From Nitrosomonadales bacterium (GTDB lineage: Bacteria; Pseudomonadota; Gammaproteobacteria; Burkholderiales; Gallionellaceae), in contig JACRME010000008.1 in NCBI GenBank assembly GCA_016235045.1, forward strand, positions 62,001 through 126,000: DNA of 64,000 nucleotides, given 5' to 3'. How positions within the stretch are numbered: position 1 is the first letter of the stretch; each line of letters opens with the position of its first letter. The notes beneath the pieces were generated by a model. That model made no database searches and had not been told where the DNA came from. It was given only the letters and a program-made list of their open reading frames with translations. A program made the position numbers and the translations under genes. Shown piece by piece: positions 35,906-46,074 of the stretch.

Positions 35906-37221
35906 GCCGAGGCCGGCGCGCTGCCGGCTGCCGGGAGTTGATATACGTTGTCGCTCGTGACGCGGTCGCCGGATTGACGCACCCGCCCGATCATCCGATA
36001 CGACGTCATTTCACCCTTGCCCTTGACGTTCAGCACATTGGGCGGCTCGAACAGGAACTCGTGGCGCAAACGGTTATAGGTAAGCTTGTCGGTCAGGATG
36101 TTGCCTTCCTTCGCATCGTCGGTCAGGCGGCTGGCGATGTTTACCGTATCGCCCCACAGGTCGTAGATGAAACGCTTGGTGCCGATGACCCCCGCCACGA
36201 CCGGGCCGGTGGCGATGCCGATGTGTATGCCCAGGCTGCGCTTGACCAGCGCCGGATGCCTGGAGACGAAATCCAGCATCTCGATCGCCATGTTCGCCAT
36301 GTCTTCCACATACTCCGGACGTTCGCGCGACAGCCCCCCCACCACCATATAGGCATCGCCGATGGTCTTGATCTTCTCCAGACCGTATTTCTCGGACAAG
36401 TCGTCGAAGCCCGAGAATACCGTGTTAAGCAATCCCACCATCTGTTCAGGCGACATCTGCTCGGTCAACTGGGTGAAATTCACCAGGTCGGCGAACATCA
36501 CGGTGACGTCGGCATAAACGTCGGCGATGAGCCCCTGGTTGTTTTTCAGGCGTTCGGCAATGTTGGACGGCAGCACATTGAACAACACGCGCTCGGATTT
36601 CTTTTGCTCTTCCGCCAGCAGGGCATGCTGCTGGTCGAGTTGGGTCTTGATCTTCTCGGTCTCGATGACGAAATAGCGCACCAGAAAATACAGAATGGAA
36701 GACATGGCCGCGAAGTTGAGCGCAAAGAACACGCCGATGGTGTTCATCGGAATGCCGGTGGCCGTACCGACGCTCAGGTAGTAATCGAAAAAGCCGGAAA
36801 CGGCCGTCATCACGATGTAGGCGAAAAACCAGGGGATCGACTCTTTCCAGCCCGAAACGACCAGCGCGCCGATCGGCGCCAGCAACGCCCACAGCATCAC
36901 GCCGCTGGAGGTCACCGAGCTGCCGATGCTCCACTGCATGATAAAGGGCGCAAAAAGAAACAGGTTGAGCTGCACGAAGCGAAGCACCACGAAGTTGCGG
37001 GTTCTCATGTAATAGATCAGCGAACCGACCGAGATCACCTGGTACCCGAGAGGCACATTGCTGGAGAACTTCAGGCCCATCATCCAGTAGATGGCCAGCC
37101 ACAGCATGACCGCAAAAGTCATGAAGGCTGCCGCGAAGATGAGCAGACTCTTGCGCAGTTTGTCTTCCTGCGTGTCCATCATTTCCGGCCTGATTTCCTT
37201 CGAACTGATGTGCTGAACCAT
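35902..37221 (-). CDS. Membrane class III adenylate cyclase (class IIIa type)
   Basis: About 439 residues. Six predicted transmembrane helices (from FAAAFMTFAVMLWLAIYW to ALNFAAMSSILYFLVRYF) are followed by a short coiled coil and a cyclase domain. Catalytic features are VMFADLVNF and KIKTIGDAYM (two metal Asp and the substrate Lys), and YDLWGDTVNIASR, where Asp occupies the purine-selecting position. Lys/Asp is the animal-like class IIIa adenylate cyclase pattern, distinct from the two Thr-type cyclases in this window. The start is uncertain between 37221 and 37182. It sits between glnE and ilvE in opposite orientation. Confidence 0.85.
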   Translation of the reverse strand: MVQHISSKEIRPEMMDTQEDKLRKSLLIFAAAFMTFAVMLWLAIYWMMGLKFSSNVPLGYQVISVGSLIYYMRTRNFVVLRFVQLNLFLFAPFIMQWSIGSSVTSSGVMLWALLAPIGALVVSGWKESIPWFFAYIVMTAVSGFFDYYLSVGTATGIPMNTIGVFFALNFAAMSSILYFLVRYFVIETEKIKTQLDQQHALLAEEQKKSERVLFNVLPSNIAERLKNNQGLIADVYADVTVMFADLVNFTQLTEQMSPEQMVGLLNTVFSGFDDLSEKYGLEKIKTIGDAYMVVGGLSRERPEYVEDMANMAIEMLDFVSRHPALVKRSLGIHIGIATGPVVAGVIGTKRFIYDLWGDTVNIASRLTDDAKEGNILTDKLTYNRLRHEFLFEPPNVLNVKGKGEMTSYRMIGRVRQSGDRVTSDNVYQLPAAGSAPASA

Positions 37222-37346
37222 GCCCCCCCCAAAGAGATACTGCCGCCCAACGTTCCGATGATTACACGAACCGCCGACAAAGAAAATACGCCTAACGGCC
37301 AATATCTTGCCTGATTGTACTCCCTGCCCATTCCCAATCGCATGTT

Positions 37347-37368
37347 CGGGCGCTTCATAAAGCGCCCG
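37347..37368. promoter_or_regulatory. Palindrome centred on the ilvE -35 (candidate operator)
   Basis: Perfect 9-base arms CGGGCGCTT and AAGCGCCCG with spacer CATA. The -35 TTCATA (37354-37359) spans its centre. Confidence 0.45.
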
Positions 37369-37382
37369 TAAAGGGCTAGAAT
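37354..37382 (+). promoter_or_regulatory. Promoter of the ilvE operon
   Basis: -35 TTCATA (37354-37359), a 17-base spacer and -10 TAGAAT (37377-37382) predict a start near 37390 and a leader of about 33 bases before the ilvE ATG. Confidence 0.5.
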
Positions 37383-37422
37383 CGCCGCCTTCGCAATATT
37401 TTAACTTTGAGGAAACATTATC

Positions 37423-38343
37423 ATGTCCATGTCCGACCGCGACGGCTTCATCTGGTACGACGGCAAGCTCGTACCCTGGCGCGAAGCTACCACCCACGTG
37501 CTCACCCATACCCTGCACTATGGCATGGGCGTGTTCGAGGGAGTGCGGGCGTACAAGACCACACAGGGAACAGCGATATTCCGCTTGCAGGAGCATACCG
37601 ACCGCCTGTTCAACTCGGCCTACATCTTCAAGATGAAAATGCCTTACGACAAGGCCACGCTGATGGAAGCGCAGAAGGAAGTGGTGCGCACCAACAAGCT
37701 GGAATCCTGCTATATCCGTCCCATCGTGTTCTACGGCTCCGAAGCGATGGGCATTGCCGCCACCAACATCAGCGTGCACGTGGCCGTGGCCGCCTGGCCG
37801 TGGGGCGCCTATCTGGGCGAGGAAGGCATGGCCAAGGGTATCCGCGTGAAGACTTCCAGCTTCACCCGCCATCATGTGAATATCAACATGTGCCGCTCCA
37901 AATCGGTGGGCACCTACACCAATTCCATCCTGGCGCACCAGGAAGTGGCGCACGACGGCTACGACGAAGCCCTGCTGCTGGATGTGGACGGTTACGTGGC
38001 CGAAGGTGCGGGCGAAAACATCTTCGTCGTGAAGAAGGGCAAGCTCTACACCCCCGACCTGACCTCGTGCCTGGAGGGCATCACGCGCGATTCCATCGTC
38101 ACGCTGGCCAAGGACATGGGGCTGGAATTGATCGAGAAGCGCATCACGCGCGATGAAGTGTATTGCGCCGACGAAGCCTTCTTCACCGGCACCGCCGCCG
38201 AAGTCACGCCGATCCGCGAACTCGACACCCGCACCATCGGCAGTGGCAGCCGCGGACCGGTCACCACCAAACTGCAGGCGGCGTTCTTCGACATTGTCGC
38301 GGGCAGGAACGCCAACTATGCCGGTTGGCTGGCGCACGTATAA
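37423..38343 (+). CDS. ilvE: Branched-chain amino acid aminotransferase
   Basis: A 306-residue fold-type IV PLP enzyme for the last step of valine, leucine and isoleucine synthesis. Visible features: HTLHYGMGVFEGVRAY at the N-terminus, the PLP lysine in CRSKSVGTYTNSILAHQEA, and the phosphate-binding EGAGENIFVV and GITRDSI segments. AGGAAA lies 8 bases before the ATG. It leads a rightward cluster ilvE-zinc finger-waaF-phosphohexomutase. Confidence 0.96.
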   Translation: MSMSDRDGFIWYDGKLVPWREATTHVLTHTLHYGMGVFEGVRAYKTTQGTAIFRLQEHTDRLFNSAYIFKMKMPYDKATLMEAQKEVVRTNKLESCYIRPIVFYGSEAMGIAATNISVHVAVAAWPWGAYLGEEGMAKGIRVKTSSFTRHHVNINMCRSKSVGTYTNSILAHQEVAHDGYDEALLLDVDGYVAEGAGENIFVVKKGKLYTPDLTSCLEGITRDSIVTLAKDMGLELIEKRITRDEVYCADEAFFTGTAAEVTPIRELDTRTIGSGSRGPVTTKLQAAFFDIVAGRNANYAGWLAHV

Positions 38344-38366
38344 CGACTCGAACCTGGGGGAAGAGC

Positions 38367-38567
38367 ATGTCCAACGAGAACACCAATTCACGCTATGTCG
38401 AAGTCAGTGTAGAGGCCTTGCCGCTGTTCTGCCCCACCCCGGCAGTCAGCCTGTGGAGCTCGCATCCGCGTGTCGCCATCCCTGTAGACAAGCTCGGCGA
38501 AGCCGTGTGCCCTTATTGCGGAACGCGCTACAAGTTCAAGGGCGAACTGCCGCACGGACACCATTAA
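38367..38567 (+). CDS. Small zinc-finger protein (CHCC type, NDUFS6-like)
   Basis: A 66-residue protein. The C-terminal VCPYCGTRYKFKG has the CxxC pair; Cys22 and upstream His residues can complete a zinc site. This matches the zf-CHCC family, whose mitochondrial relative NDUFS6 helps assemble complex I. The start has a purine-rich GGGGGAAGAG just upstream. Its place between ilvE and waaF is conserved in betaproteobacteria. Cellular role here is not established. Confidence 0.85.
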   Translation: MSNENTNSRYVEVSVEALPLFCPTPAVSLWSSHPRVAIPVDKLGEAVCPYCGTRYKFKGELPHGHH

Positions 38568-38583
38568 TCCGGCCACATTCTCC

Positions 38584-39597
38584 TTGATCAACAAAATCCT
38601 CGTCATCGCGCCAAGCTGGGTTGGCGACTGCATGCTGATGCAACCCATGTTGCATCGCCTGCATCAGCGCCATCCCGGGGTGCAGATCGACGTGCTGGCC
38701 CCGTCCTGGACGGCCAAGTTGCTGGTCCAGATACCCGAGATCAATGAAATCCTGATCAACCCGTTCCCGCACGGCAGCGTCAAATTGGCCGCCCGCCGCA
38801 ACCTGGGCAGGCAGTTGCGCGAGGCGGGATACGATCAGGCCATCGTGCTGCCCAACTCATGGAAATCCGCGCTGATTCCCTATTTTGCCGACATCCCGTT
38901 GCGTACCGGATTCACCGGCGAAATGCGCTACGTTGTACTCAACGACGCGCGCAAGCTGGACAAGAACAAACTGCCCCTGATGGTGGAGCGCTTCGCACAA
39001 CTCGCGGAAGCCCCGCGCGAAGATATCGTCCGTCCGCTGCCGCCTCCCGTGTTGCATGCCAGCGACGAACAGCGTTCGCAGGCACTCGCCAAATTCGATT
39101 TGATGCTCGACAAACCGGTCGCCGTTTTCTGTCCCGGCGCCGAATACGGCCCGGCAAAACGCTGGCCTGCGCACTACTACGCCGAATTGGCGCAACACCT
39201 GCGCGCGCAAGGCTATGCAGTCTGGCTGATCGGTTCGCCCAAGGACAAGGAAGTTGCCGACAAGATCGTCGCATTGGGCAACGAGCCTTGCCGCAACCTG
39301 TGCGGCATTACCGATTTGACCGATGCCATCGCATTAATGTCGTGCGCTGACCTGGTCGTCAGCAACGATTCCGGACTGATGCACATCGCCGCCGCGCTGG
39401 ACAGGCCGATGCTGGCGATTTTCGGCTCCAGCAGCCCGCAATTCACGCCGCCGCTGTCGGACAAGGCGCAGGTACTCAAACTCGACCTGCCGTGCAGCCC
39501 CTGCTTCAAGCGCGAATGCCCGCTGGGGCATTTCAACTGCATGCTCAAACTTCCCCCCAGGGAAGTCGCAAAACACCTCCCCAACCTGCAACGGTGA
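38584..39597 (+). CDS. waaF: ADP-heptose:LPS heptosyltransferase II
   Basis: A 337-residue GT-B enzyme of glycosyltransferase family 9. Signatures are IAPSWVGDCMLMQPML at the N-terminus, CPGAEYGPAKRWP in the middle, and VVSNDSGLMHIAAALDRPMLAIFGSSSP at the nucleotide-sugar site. It adds the second heptose to the lipopolysaccharide inner core on the cytoplasmic face. It uses a TTG start with no clear ribosome site, so coupling to the gene 16 bases upstream is likely. Confidence 0.93.
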   Translation: MINKILVIAPSWVGDCMLMQPMLHRLHQRHPGVQIDVLAPSWTAKLLVQIPEINEILINPFPHGSVKLAARRNLGRQLREAGYDQAIVLPNSWKSALIPYFADIPLRTGFTGEMRYVVLNDARKLDKNKLPLMVERFAQLAEAPREDIVRPLPPPVLHASDEQRSQALAKFDLMLDKPVAVFCPGAEYGPAKRWPAHYYAELAQHLRAQGYAVWLIGSPKDKEVADKIVALGNEPCRNLCGITDLTDAIALMSCADLVVSNDSGLMHIAAALDRPMLAIFGSSSPQFTPPLSDKAQVLKLDLPCSPCFKRECPLGHFNCMLKLPPREVAKHLPNLQR

Positions 39598-39601
39598 TTT
39601 C

Positions 39602-40978
39602 ATGGCAAGCGTTCCCAAAGAGATATTCAAGGCGTATGACATACGCGGCATCGTCGGCAAGACACTGACCAACGAGATCGTGGAAGCGATCGGCCACGCC
39701 ATCGGCTCGGAAGCGGTCGCGCGCAAGCAGCACAGCATCGCCATCGGCCGCGACGGCCGCCTGTCCGGCCCGGAGTTCGCCAAGGCGCTCGCGCGCGGCA
39801 TCCAGAAGAGCGGCATCAACGTGGTCGACGTCGGCATGGTCGCCACGCCGATGACTTACTTCGCCGCTTTCCAGCTCAAGACCGATTGCGCGGTGATGAT
39901 CACCGGCAGCCACAACCCGCCGGATTACAACGGCCTGAAAATGGTGCTGGCGGGCGAGACGCTGTCGGGCGAGACCATCCAGAAATTGCGCCAGCGCATC
40001 GAGCAGAACGACCTCGCGCACGGCAACGGCAGATATTCGCAATACGACATCGCGCCGGAATACCTGGCGCGCATCATCGGCGACATCAAGCTGGCACGCC
40101 CGCTGAACATCACCGTGGATTGCGGCAACGGCGTGGCCGGAGATTTCGCCGCCAAGCTGTATCGCGGCATCGGCTGCACCGTAACCGAGATGTTCTGCGA
40201 AGTGGACGGAAATTTTCCCAACCACCACCCCGATCCGTCCGACCCGCACAACCTGGAAGACCTGATCGCCGCGTTAAGCGGCAACGACAGCGAACTGGGC
40301 CTGGCGTTCGATGGCGACGGCGACCGCCTCGGCGTGGTCACCAAGGACGGCAAGATCATCTTTCCTGACCGCCAGTTGATGCTGTTCGCCGCCGACGTGC
40401 TGAGCCGCAACGCCGGCGCCGAGATCATTTTCGACGTGAAATCCACGCGCAACCTGTTCCCGTGGATACGCGAACACGGCGGCAAACCCACGCTATGGAA
40501 GACCGGACACTCGCTGGTGAAAGCCAAGATGAAAGAGACCGGCGCGCTGCTGGCGGGCGAGATGAGCGGGCATGTGTTCTTCAAGGAACGCTGGTACGGT
40601 TTCGACGACGGTCTTTATGCCGGTGCGCGACTGCTGGAAATTTTGAGCAAAGTGGCCGATTCCGGCGCGACGCTGAATGCATTGCCGGACGCGGTATGCA
40701 CGCCGGAACTGCACATCCACACCGCAGAAGGCGTGAACCATACGCTGCTGGCACGCCTGCAAAAAGAAGCCCGTTTCACCGATGCCAAAGACATCATCAC
40801 CATCGACGGACTGCGCGTGGAATACGCCGACGGCTTCGGTCTGATGCGCCCTTCCAACACCACGCCGGTGATCGTGTTGCGCTTCGAGGCGGACGATGCC
40901 GCCGCGTTGCAGCGTATCCAGGATGACTTCAGAAGAGTGTTGCTGGGCGCAGCACCGGAATTGACGCTGCCGTTTTAG
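39602..40978 (+). CDS. Phosphomannomutase/phosphoglucomutase (AlgC-like)
   Basis: A 458-residue phosphohexomutase with four domains. The phosphoserine loop is TGSHNPPDYNG, the metal loop is FDGDGDRLGV, the sugar loop is GEMSGHVFF, and the phosphate loop is RPSNTTPVIVLRFE. AlgC-type enzymes supply GDP-mannose, UDP-glucose and LPS precursors, which suits the adjacent waaF. It is 4 bases downstream of waaF, so in the same transcript. Confidence 0.93.
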   Translation: MASVPKEIFKAYDIRGIVGKTLTNEIVEAIGHAIGSEAVARKQHSIAIGRDGRLSGPEFAKALARGIQKSGINVVDVGMVATPMTYFAAFQLKTDCAVMITGSHNPPDYNGLKMVLAGETLSGETIQKLRQRIEQNDLAHGNGRYSQYDIAPEYLARIIGDIKLARPLNITVDCGNGVAGDFAAKLYRGIGCTVTEMFCEVDGNFPNHHPDPSDPHNLEDLIAALSGNDSELGLAFDGDGDRLGVVTKDGKIIFPDRQLMLFAADVLSRNAGAEIIFDVKSTRNLFPWIREHGGKPTLWKTGHSLVKAKMKETGALLAGEMSGHVFFKERWYGFDDGLYAGARLLEILSKVADSGATLNALPDAVCTPELHIHTAEGVNHTLLARLQKEARFTDAKDIITIDGLRVEYADGFGLMRPSNTTPVIVLRFEADDAAALQRIQDDFRRVLLGAAPELTLPF

Positions 40979-40990
40979 GCCGCTCCAGCC

Positions 40991-41467
40991 TTAACGGGGG
41001 GTGGCGCGCCGATCGACAGCGGCGCTCGGGCGGGAATGATGCAGCCCCTTGCCGCTCAACCAGCCGAGATCGGCGAGTTCGCGCAGGAACTTGGTGAATT
41101 CGGCATGGTTGGCCGGCTTTTTGACAAAACTGTTCGCTCCCAACTGGTAGCTCAACACCACATCGGCCGGTTCGTGAATTTCCGAAAACACCACGATGGG
41201 CACATCCTCCAAGCGGGATTCCATGCGCAGGGTGCGCAGGACGGCGAGTCCGGCAAGTTTGGGAAGCTTCAGATCCAGCAGGATCATGCGCGGCATCGAA
41301 TAGCCCCGCGCAACAGTGTCAGTCAGCCATTCCAACGCTTCGCCCGCATCGCTTGCCACCGCAAGATGCAGATCTTCCGGACAACTCGCCACCGCTTGTT
41401 GTATCAGGAGAACCTCGGCCTCACCGTCTTCTACCAACAGAATCGTATCGTTCGCTTGTCTGAGCAT
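40991..41467 (-). CDS. Single-domain response regulator (Rcp1-like receiver)
   Basis: A 158-residue protein of one receiver domain with a short basic tail. The acidic pair is Glu13/Asp14, the phospho-acceptor is Asp65 (ILLDLKLP), the switch Ser95 is in VVFSEIHE, and the conserved Lys117 is in FVKKP. No output domain is present, so it probably relays phosphate or modulates a partner, as phytochrome-linked Rcp1 proteins do. No histidine kinase is adjacent. The start is placed at MLRQAND; a 4-codon longer form is possible. The 163 bases before alaS show only weak hairpins. Confidence 0.85.
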   Translation of the reverse strand: MLRQANDTILLVEDGEAEVLLIQQAVASCPEDLHLAVASDAGEALEWLTDTVARGYSMPRMILLDLKLPKLAGLAVLRTLRMESRLEDVPIVVFSEIHEPADVVLSYQLGANSFVKKPANHAEFTKFLRELADLGWLSGKGLHHSRPSAAVDRRATPR

Positions 41468-41630
41468 CGCCTGCCACACCTTAGAATTATTCAGGAAACG
41501 ACTCGGATCATCCCTTGTTTGCAGACTCTCCTGCCCTCATTTCCATCCCCATGCGTACCCTACACTAGCGGTATGCTATTTGGCAACCAGCTAAAACAGC
41601 AAATAAACATGGATTTCCGACCTCTTCTGG

Positions 41631-44252
<2,622 letters not shown>

Positions 44253-44368
44253 GATGCACCCTGAACTTTTTAATTCACGTCCCGGCCAAGCCGGACAAGG
44301 CGCGCATCATATCACGGGGAGGAATTTTACCGCTTGGGGAGAGCAATAGGATCAACCAGTCTCTGTAG

Positions 44369-44395
44369 GGTGCAATAACCAAAGGGCATTGCACC
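44369..44395. repeat. GTGCAAT palindromic repeat, copy 1
   Basis: GGTGCAAT and ATTGCACC form a perfect 8-base inverted repeat with an 11-base spacer. It lies in the alaS upstream region. Confidence 0.75.
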
Positions 44396-44412
44396 ATTTG
44401 CTGAAAATATCC

Positions 44413-44440
44413 TGTGCAATGCACTACGCTTATTTCACCT
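44413..44440. repeat. GTGCAAT repeat, copy 2 (degenerate right arm)
   Basis: TGTGCAATGCACTACGCTTA followed by TTTCACC shares GCAATGCACTACGCTTATT with copy 3. It abuts the stop codon of the truncated antitoxin. Confidence 0.7.
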
Positions 44441-44445
44441 GCGGG

Positions 44446-44619
44446 CTATTTGTTTGCAAACTCCTTCAGATAGTGTTTGCTCTCATAAACCTCCACCAAT
44501 GTCACCAGCGCATCAAGTCTTTCTCCTTGAGGGGTATTTGGCTGAGCAGTCATCAGCTTTTCGATCTCCTTGAGCGCGGCAGCATAATCAACTGTTGTTT
44601 CTAGTGGCTTCATGTTCAT
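44446..44619 (-). pseudogene. Truncated HigA-type antitoxin (N-terminal part only)
   Basis: A 57-codon frame, MNMKPLETTVDYAAAL followed by KEIEKLM, TPQGERLDALVTLVEVYE and SKHY, ending after FANK. This is the conserved N-terminal region of HigA-family antitoxins (about 110 residues). In intact members the segment after KHY continues into a Cro/C1 helix-turn-helix, which is absent here. The frame ends just before a GTGCAAT repeat. No toxin partner is adjacent. A GAG precedes the ATG, so a short product could still be made. Confidence 0.75.
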
Positions 44620-44645
44620 GTCAATCTCAACCGTTCAAGCATTCG

Positions 44646-44680
44646 GCGCAATGCACTACGCTTATTGCACCCTACGCGCG
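44646..44680. repeat. GTGCAAT repeat, copy 3
   Basis: GCGCAATGCACTACGCTTA then TTGCACCCTACGCGCG. It lies just upstream of the antitoxin remnant. Confidence 0.75.
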
Positions 44681-44698
44681 CTGCTTCATAAAGCATCC

Positions 44699-44734
44699 AG
44701 TGCAATACACTACGCATATTGCACTCTACGCGAG
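44699..44734. repeat. GTGCAAT repeat, copy 4
   Basis: AGTGCAATACACTACGCATA then TTGCACTCTACGCGAG; arms AGTGCAAT and ATTGCACT pair exactly. It abuts the 3' end of the PLD-like gene. Confidence 0.75.
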
Positions 44735-44735
44735 C

Positions 44736-45497
44736 TCATACTTGCGGTGTCCCGGCGACCCAAAGTGATTCGTAAGTAGATTGCATAGCTGGAAATGCAT
44801 CACTAATTTGAGTAAGCGTCGTAGGGGACTTTTTAGCTCCGTCTTTAAAGGATGCTCCTGACTGAAAACACATGGACTTATCAATGAAAACAAAACGATC
44901 ATGAAGCGCCGTGGATGACCGTACTTCGATGGTGAGTCCGGTCTGTTGGCGTAGCAGGTGAACAGCGGGAAGAAGGGTTGACATTCGATCTCTGCCCAAA
45001 AGGCGCACGAAAACTCCTGACGTGATGTTTGGCAAGTACCGGGAAGCGAATTCCGCATCCAAGAAAGGGTCAACAAAGAGCAAGTCCAATTTGGCGCCTT
45101 CAATAACCTTGCGCAGCTCGTCAAAGTAGTCAAAAACCGCACCTTGTGAAACTGCAACCGATAATGGACCGACTGTGTTCAGACGAAGGCTGTGTCGGAC
45201 TTGATGAAGCATGGTCATAATGCCGTTCACAGCTTGGCCAGCGTCGATAGCACGGGTTGCGTGAACTGTGCTAACTAACCCGTCGAAGGCAATTGCCTTT
45301 GCCGTGTTCCACTCTGAAACTAGCGCGGCTGCGCGGCCAAGCCAAGCATAGTTCTCAGGTATCTCGTGCCGAATCGTCGCTCGTGGTGGCATGGTTCGAA
45401 GGATATCTTCGACTTCGGCGAGTAACTGCTCATTTGTGAGTTTCGGCATGTTGGGATTAGTATATGAATAAGGGTTCGTACTATTGGGTCGAGTCAT
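44736..45497 (-). CDS. Hypothetical protein with PLD-like domain (single HxR motif)
   Basis: A 253-residue protein of unknown function. The C-terminal half resembles the phospholipase-D-like fold: a strand-helix DLLFVDPFLDAEFASRYL, a VFVRLLGRD strand, then LHDRFVFIDK and QSGASFKDGAKK. The HDRFVFID sequence fits HxRx4D, a variant of the HxKx4D catalytic motif with Arg for Lys. Only one motif is present, so activity would need a dimer. The N-terminal half is helical. The start is at the ATG preceded by GAGG; in-frame starts exist to 45521. The gene is more AT-rich than its neighbours and lies in a repeat-rich patch, so it is probably acquired. Confidence 0.6.
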   Translation of the reverse strand: MTRPNSTNPYSYTNPNMPKLTNEQLLAEVEDILRTMPPRATIRHEIPENYAWLGRAAALVSEWNTAKAIAFDGLVSTVHATRAIDAGQAVNGIMTMLHQVRHSLRLNTVGPLSVAVSQGAVFDYFDELRKVIEGAKLDLLFVDPFLDAEFASRYLPNITSGVFVRLLGRDRMSTLLPAVHLLRQQTGLTIEVRSSTALHDRFVFIDKSMCFQSGASFKDGAKKSPTTLTQISDAFPAMQSTYESLWVAGTPQV

Positions 45498-45568
45498 AAA
45501 TGACCTCATGAAAATACTCAACGTTATTTAGACGGTTTTTTTTGAACAAAGCATTTTCTATAAACCCG

Positions 45569-45596
45569 CTGGATTCCGGCCTGCGCCGGAATGACG
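45569..45596. repeat. REP-like repeat, single copy
   Basis: Identical over 28 bases to the right arm of the element at 17883-17996 (CTGGATTCCGGCCTGCGCCG...). It lies between the PLD-like gene and recX. Confidence 0.85.
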
Positions 45597-45612
45597 ATGC
45601 GGAGAGTTCCCG

Positions 45613-46074
45613 TTATTCAATATCAAAATCGCTACGCAGCACCCTGAAGATCACATCCATCGAAAACCCGCGCGATTGCAGGAAACGGACTTGTTTGGCT
45701 TTTTCTTTTTGATCCTGCGGCTGTACACCGAACTTCCGCAGCCAGACTTCCCTGGCAGCATCCAGTTCTGTTTCCTTCAATTGCGGCATGGCATCGGCAA
45801 TCAGATTCTCGGCGATGCCCTTCTGGCGGAGTTCGTGGGCGATGCGCTGGGTGCCGAAGCGGCTGCGCTTGCTGTCCACCAGCATGGTCGCGGCTCGGGC
45901 GTCGGAGAGCCAGTTCTTCTTCTCCAACTCGTCCAGCACGGCGTCCAGGTCTTCGCCTTCTTGCACATAAGGCGAGAGCTTGGCGTGCAATTCCGCCCGA
46001 CTATGCTCGCGCCGCGCCAGATACCGCATGGCGCGGACGCGCAGGCTTAACTCAGGCTTCTTCTGCGACTTCAC
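45613..46074 (-). CDS. recX: RecX, regulator of RecA
   Basis: About 153 residues. The conserved N-terminal [21 protein letters not shown]-type helix is present (shown in part: [13 protein letters not shown]). It is followed by three-helix repeats ([46 protein letters not shown]). RecX binds inside the RecA filament and limits its extension. The family-like N-terminus begins inside the recA 3' end, so a GTG at 46074 (23-base overlap with recA) is favoured; ATG 46029 would remove conserved residues. Confidence 0.92.
   Translation of the reverse strand: MKSQKKPELSLRVRAMRYLARREHSRAELHAKLSPYVQEGEDLDAVLDELEKKNWLSDARAATMLVDSKRSRFGTQRIAHELRQKGIAENLIADAMPQLKETELDAAREVWLRKFGVQPQDQKEKAKQVRFLQSRGFSMDVIFRVLRSDFDIE

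Noticed and set aside
37222-38391. N-terminal extension of the third cyclase through ilvE
   Set aside because: The frame stays open, but the sequence upstream of 37221 is antisense to ilvE and not protein-like. The membrane domain begins after 37182.
44389-44604. A 71-codon plus-strand frame upstream of alaS
   Set aside because: The minus strand of the same interval encodes a recognisable HigA N-terminus with better codon usage; the plus frame is Cys/His-rich with no support.
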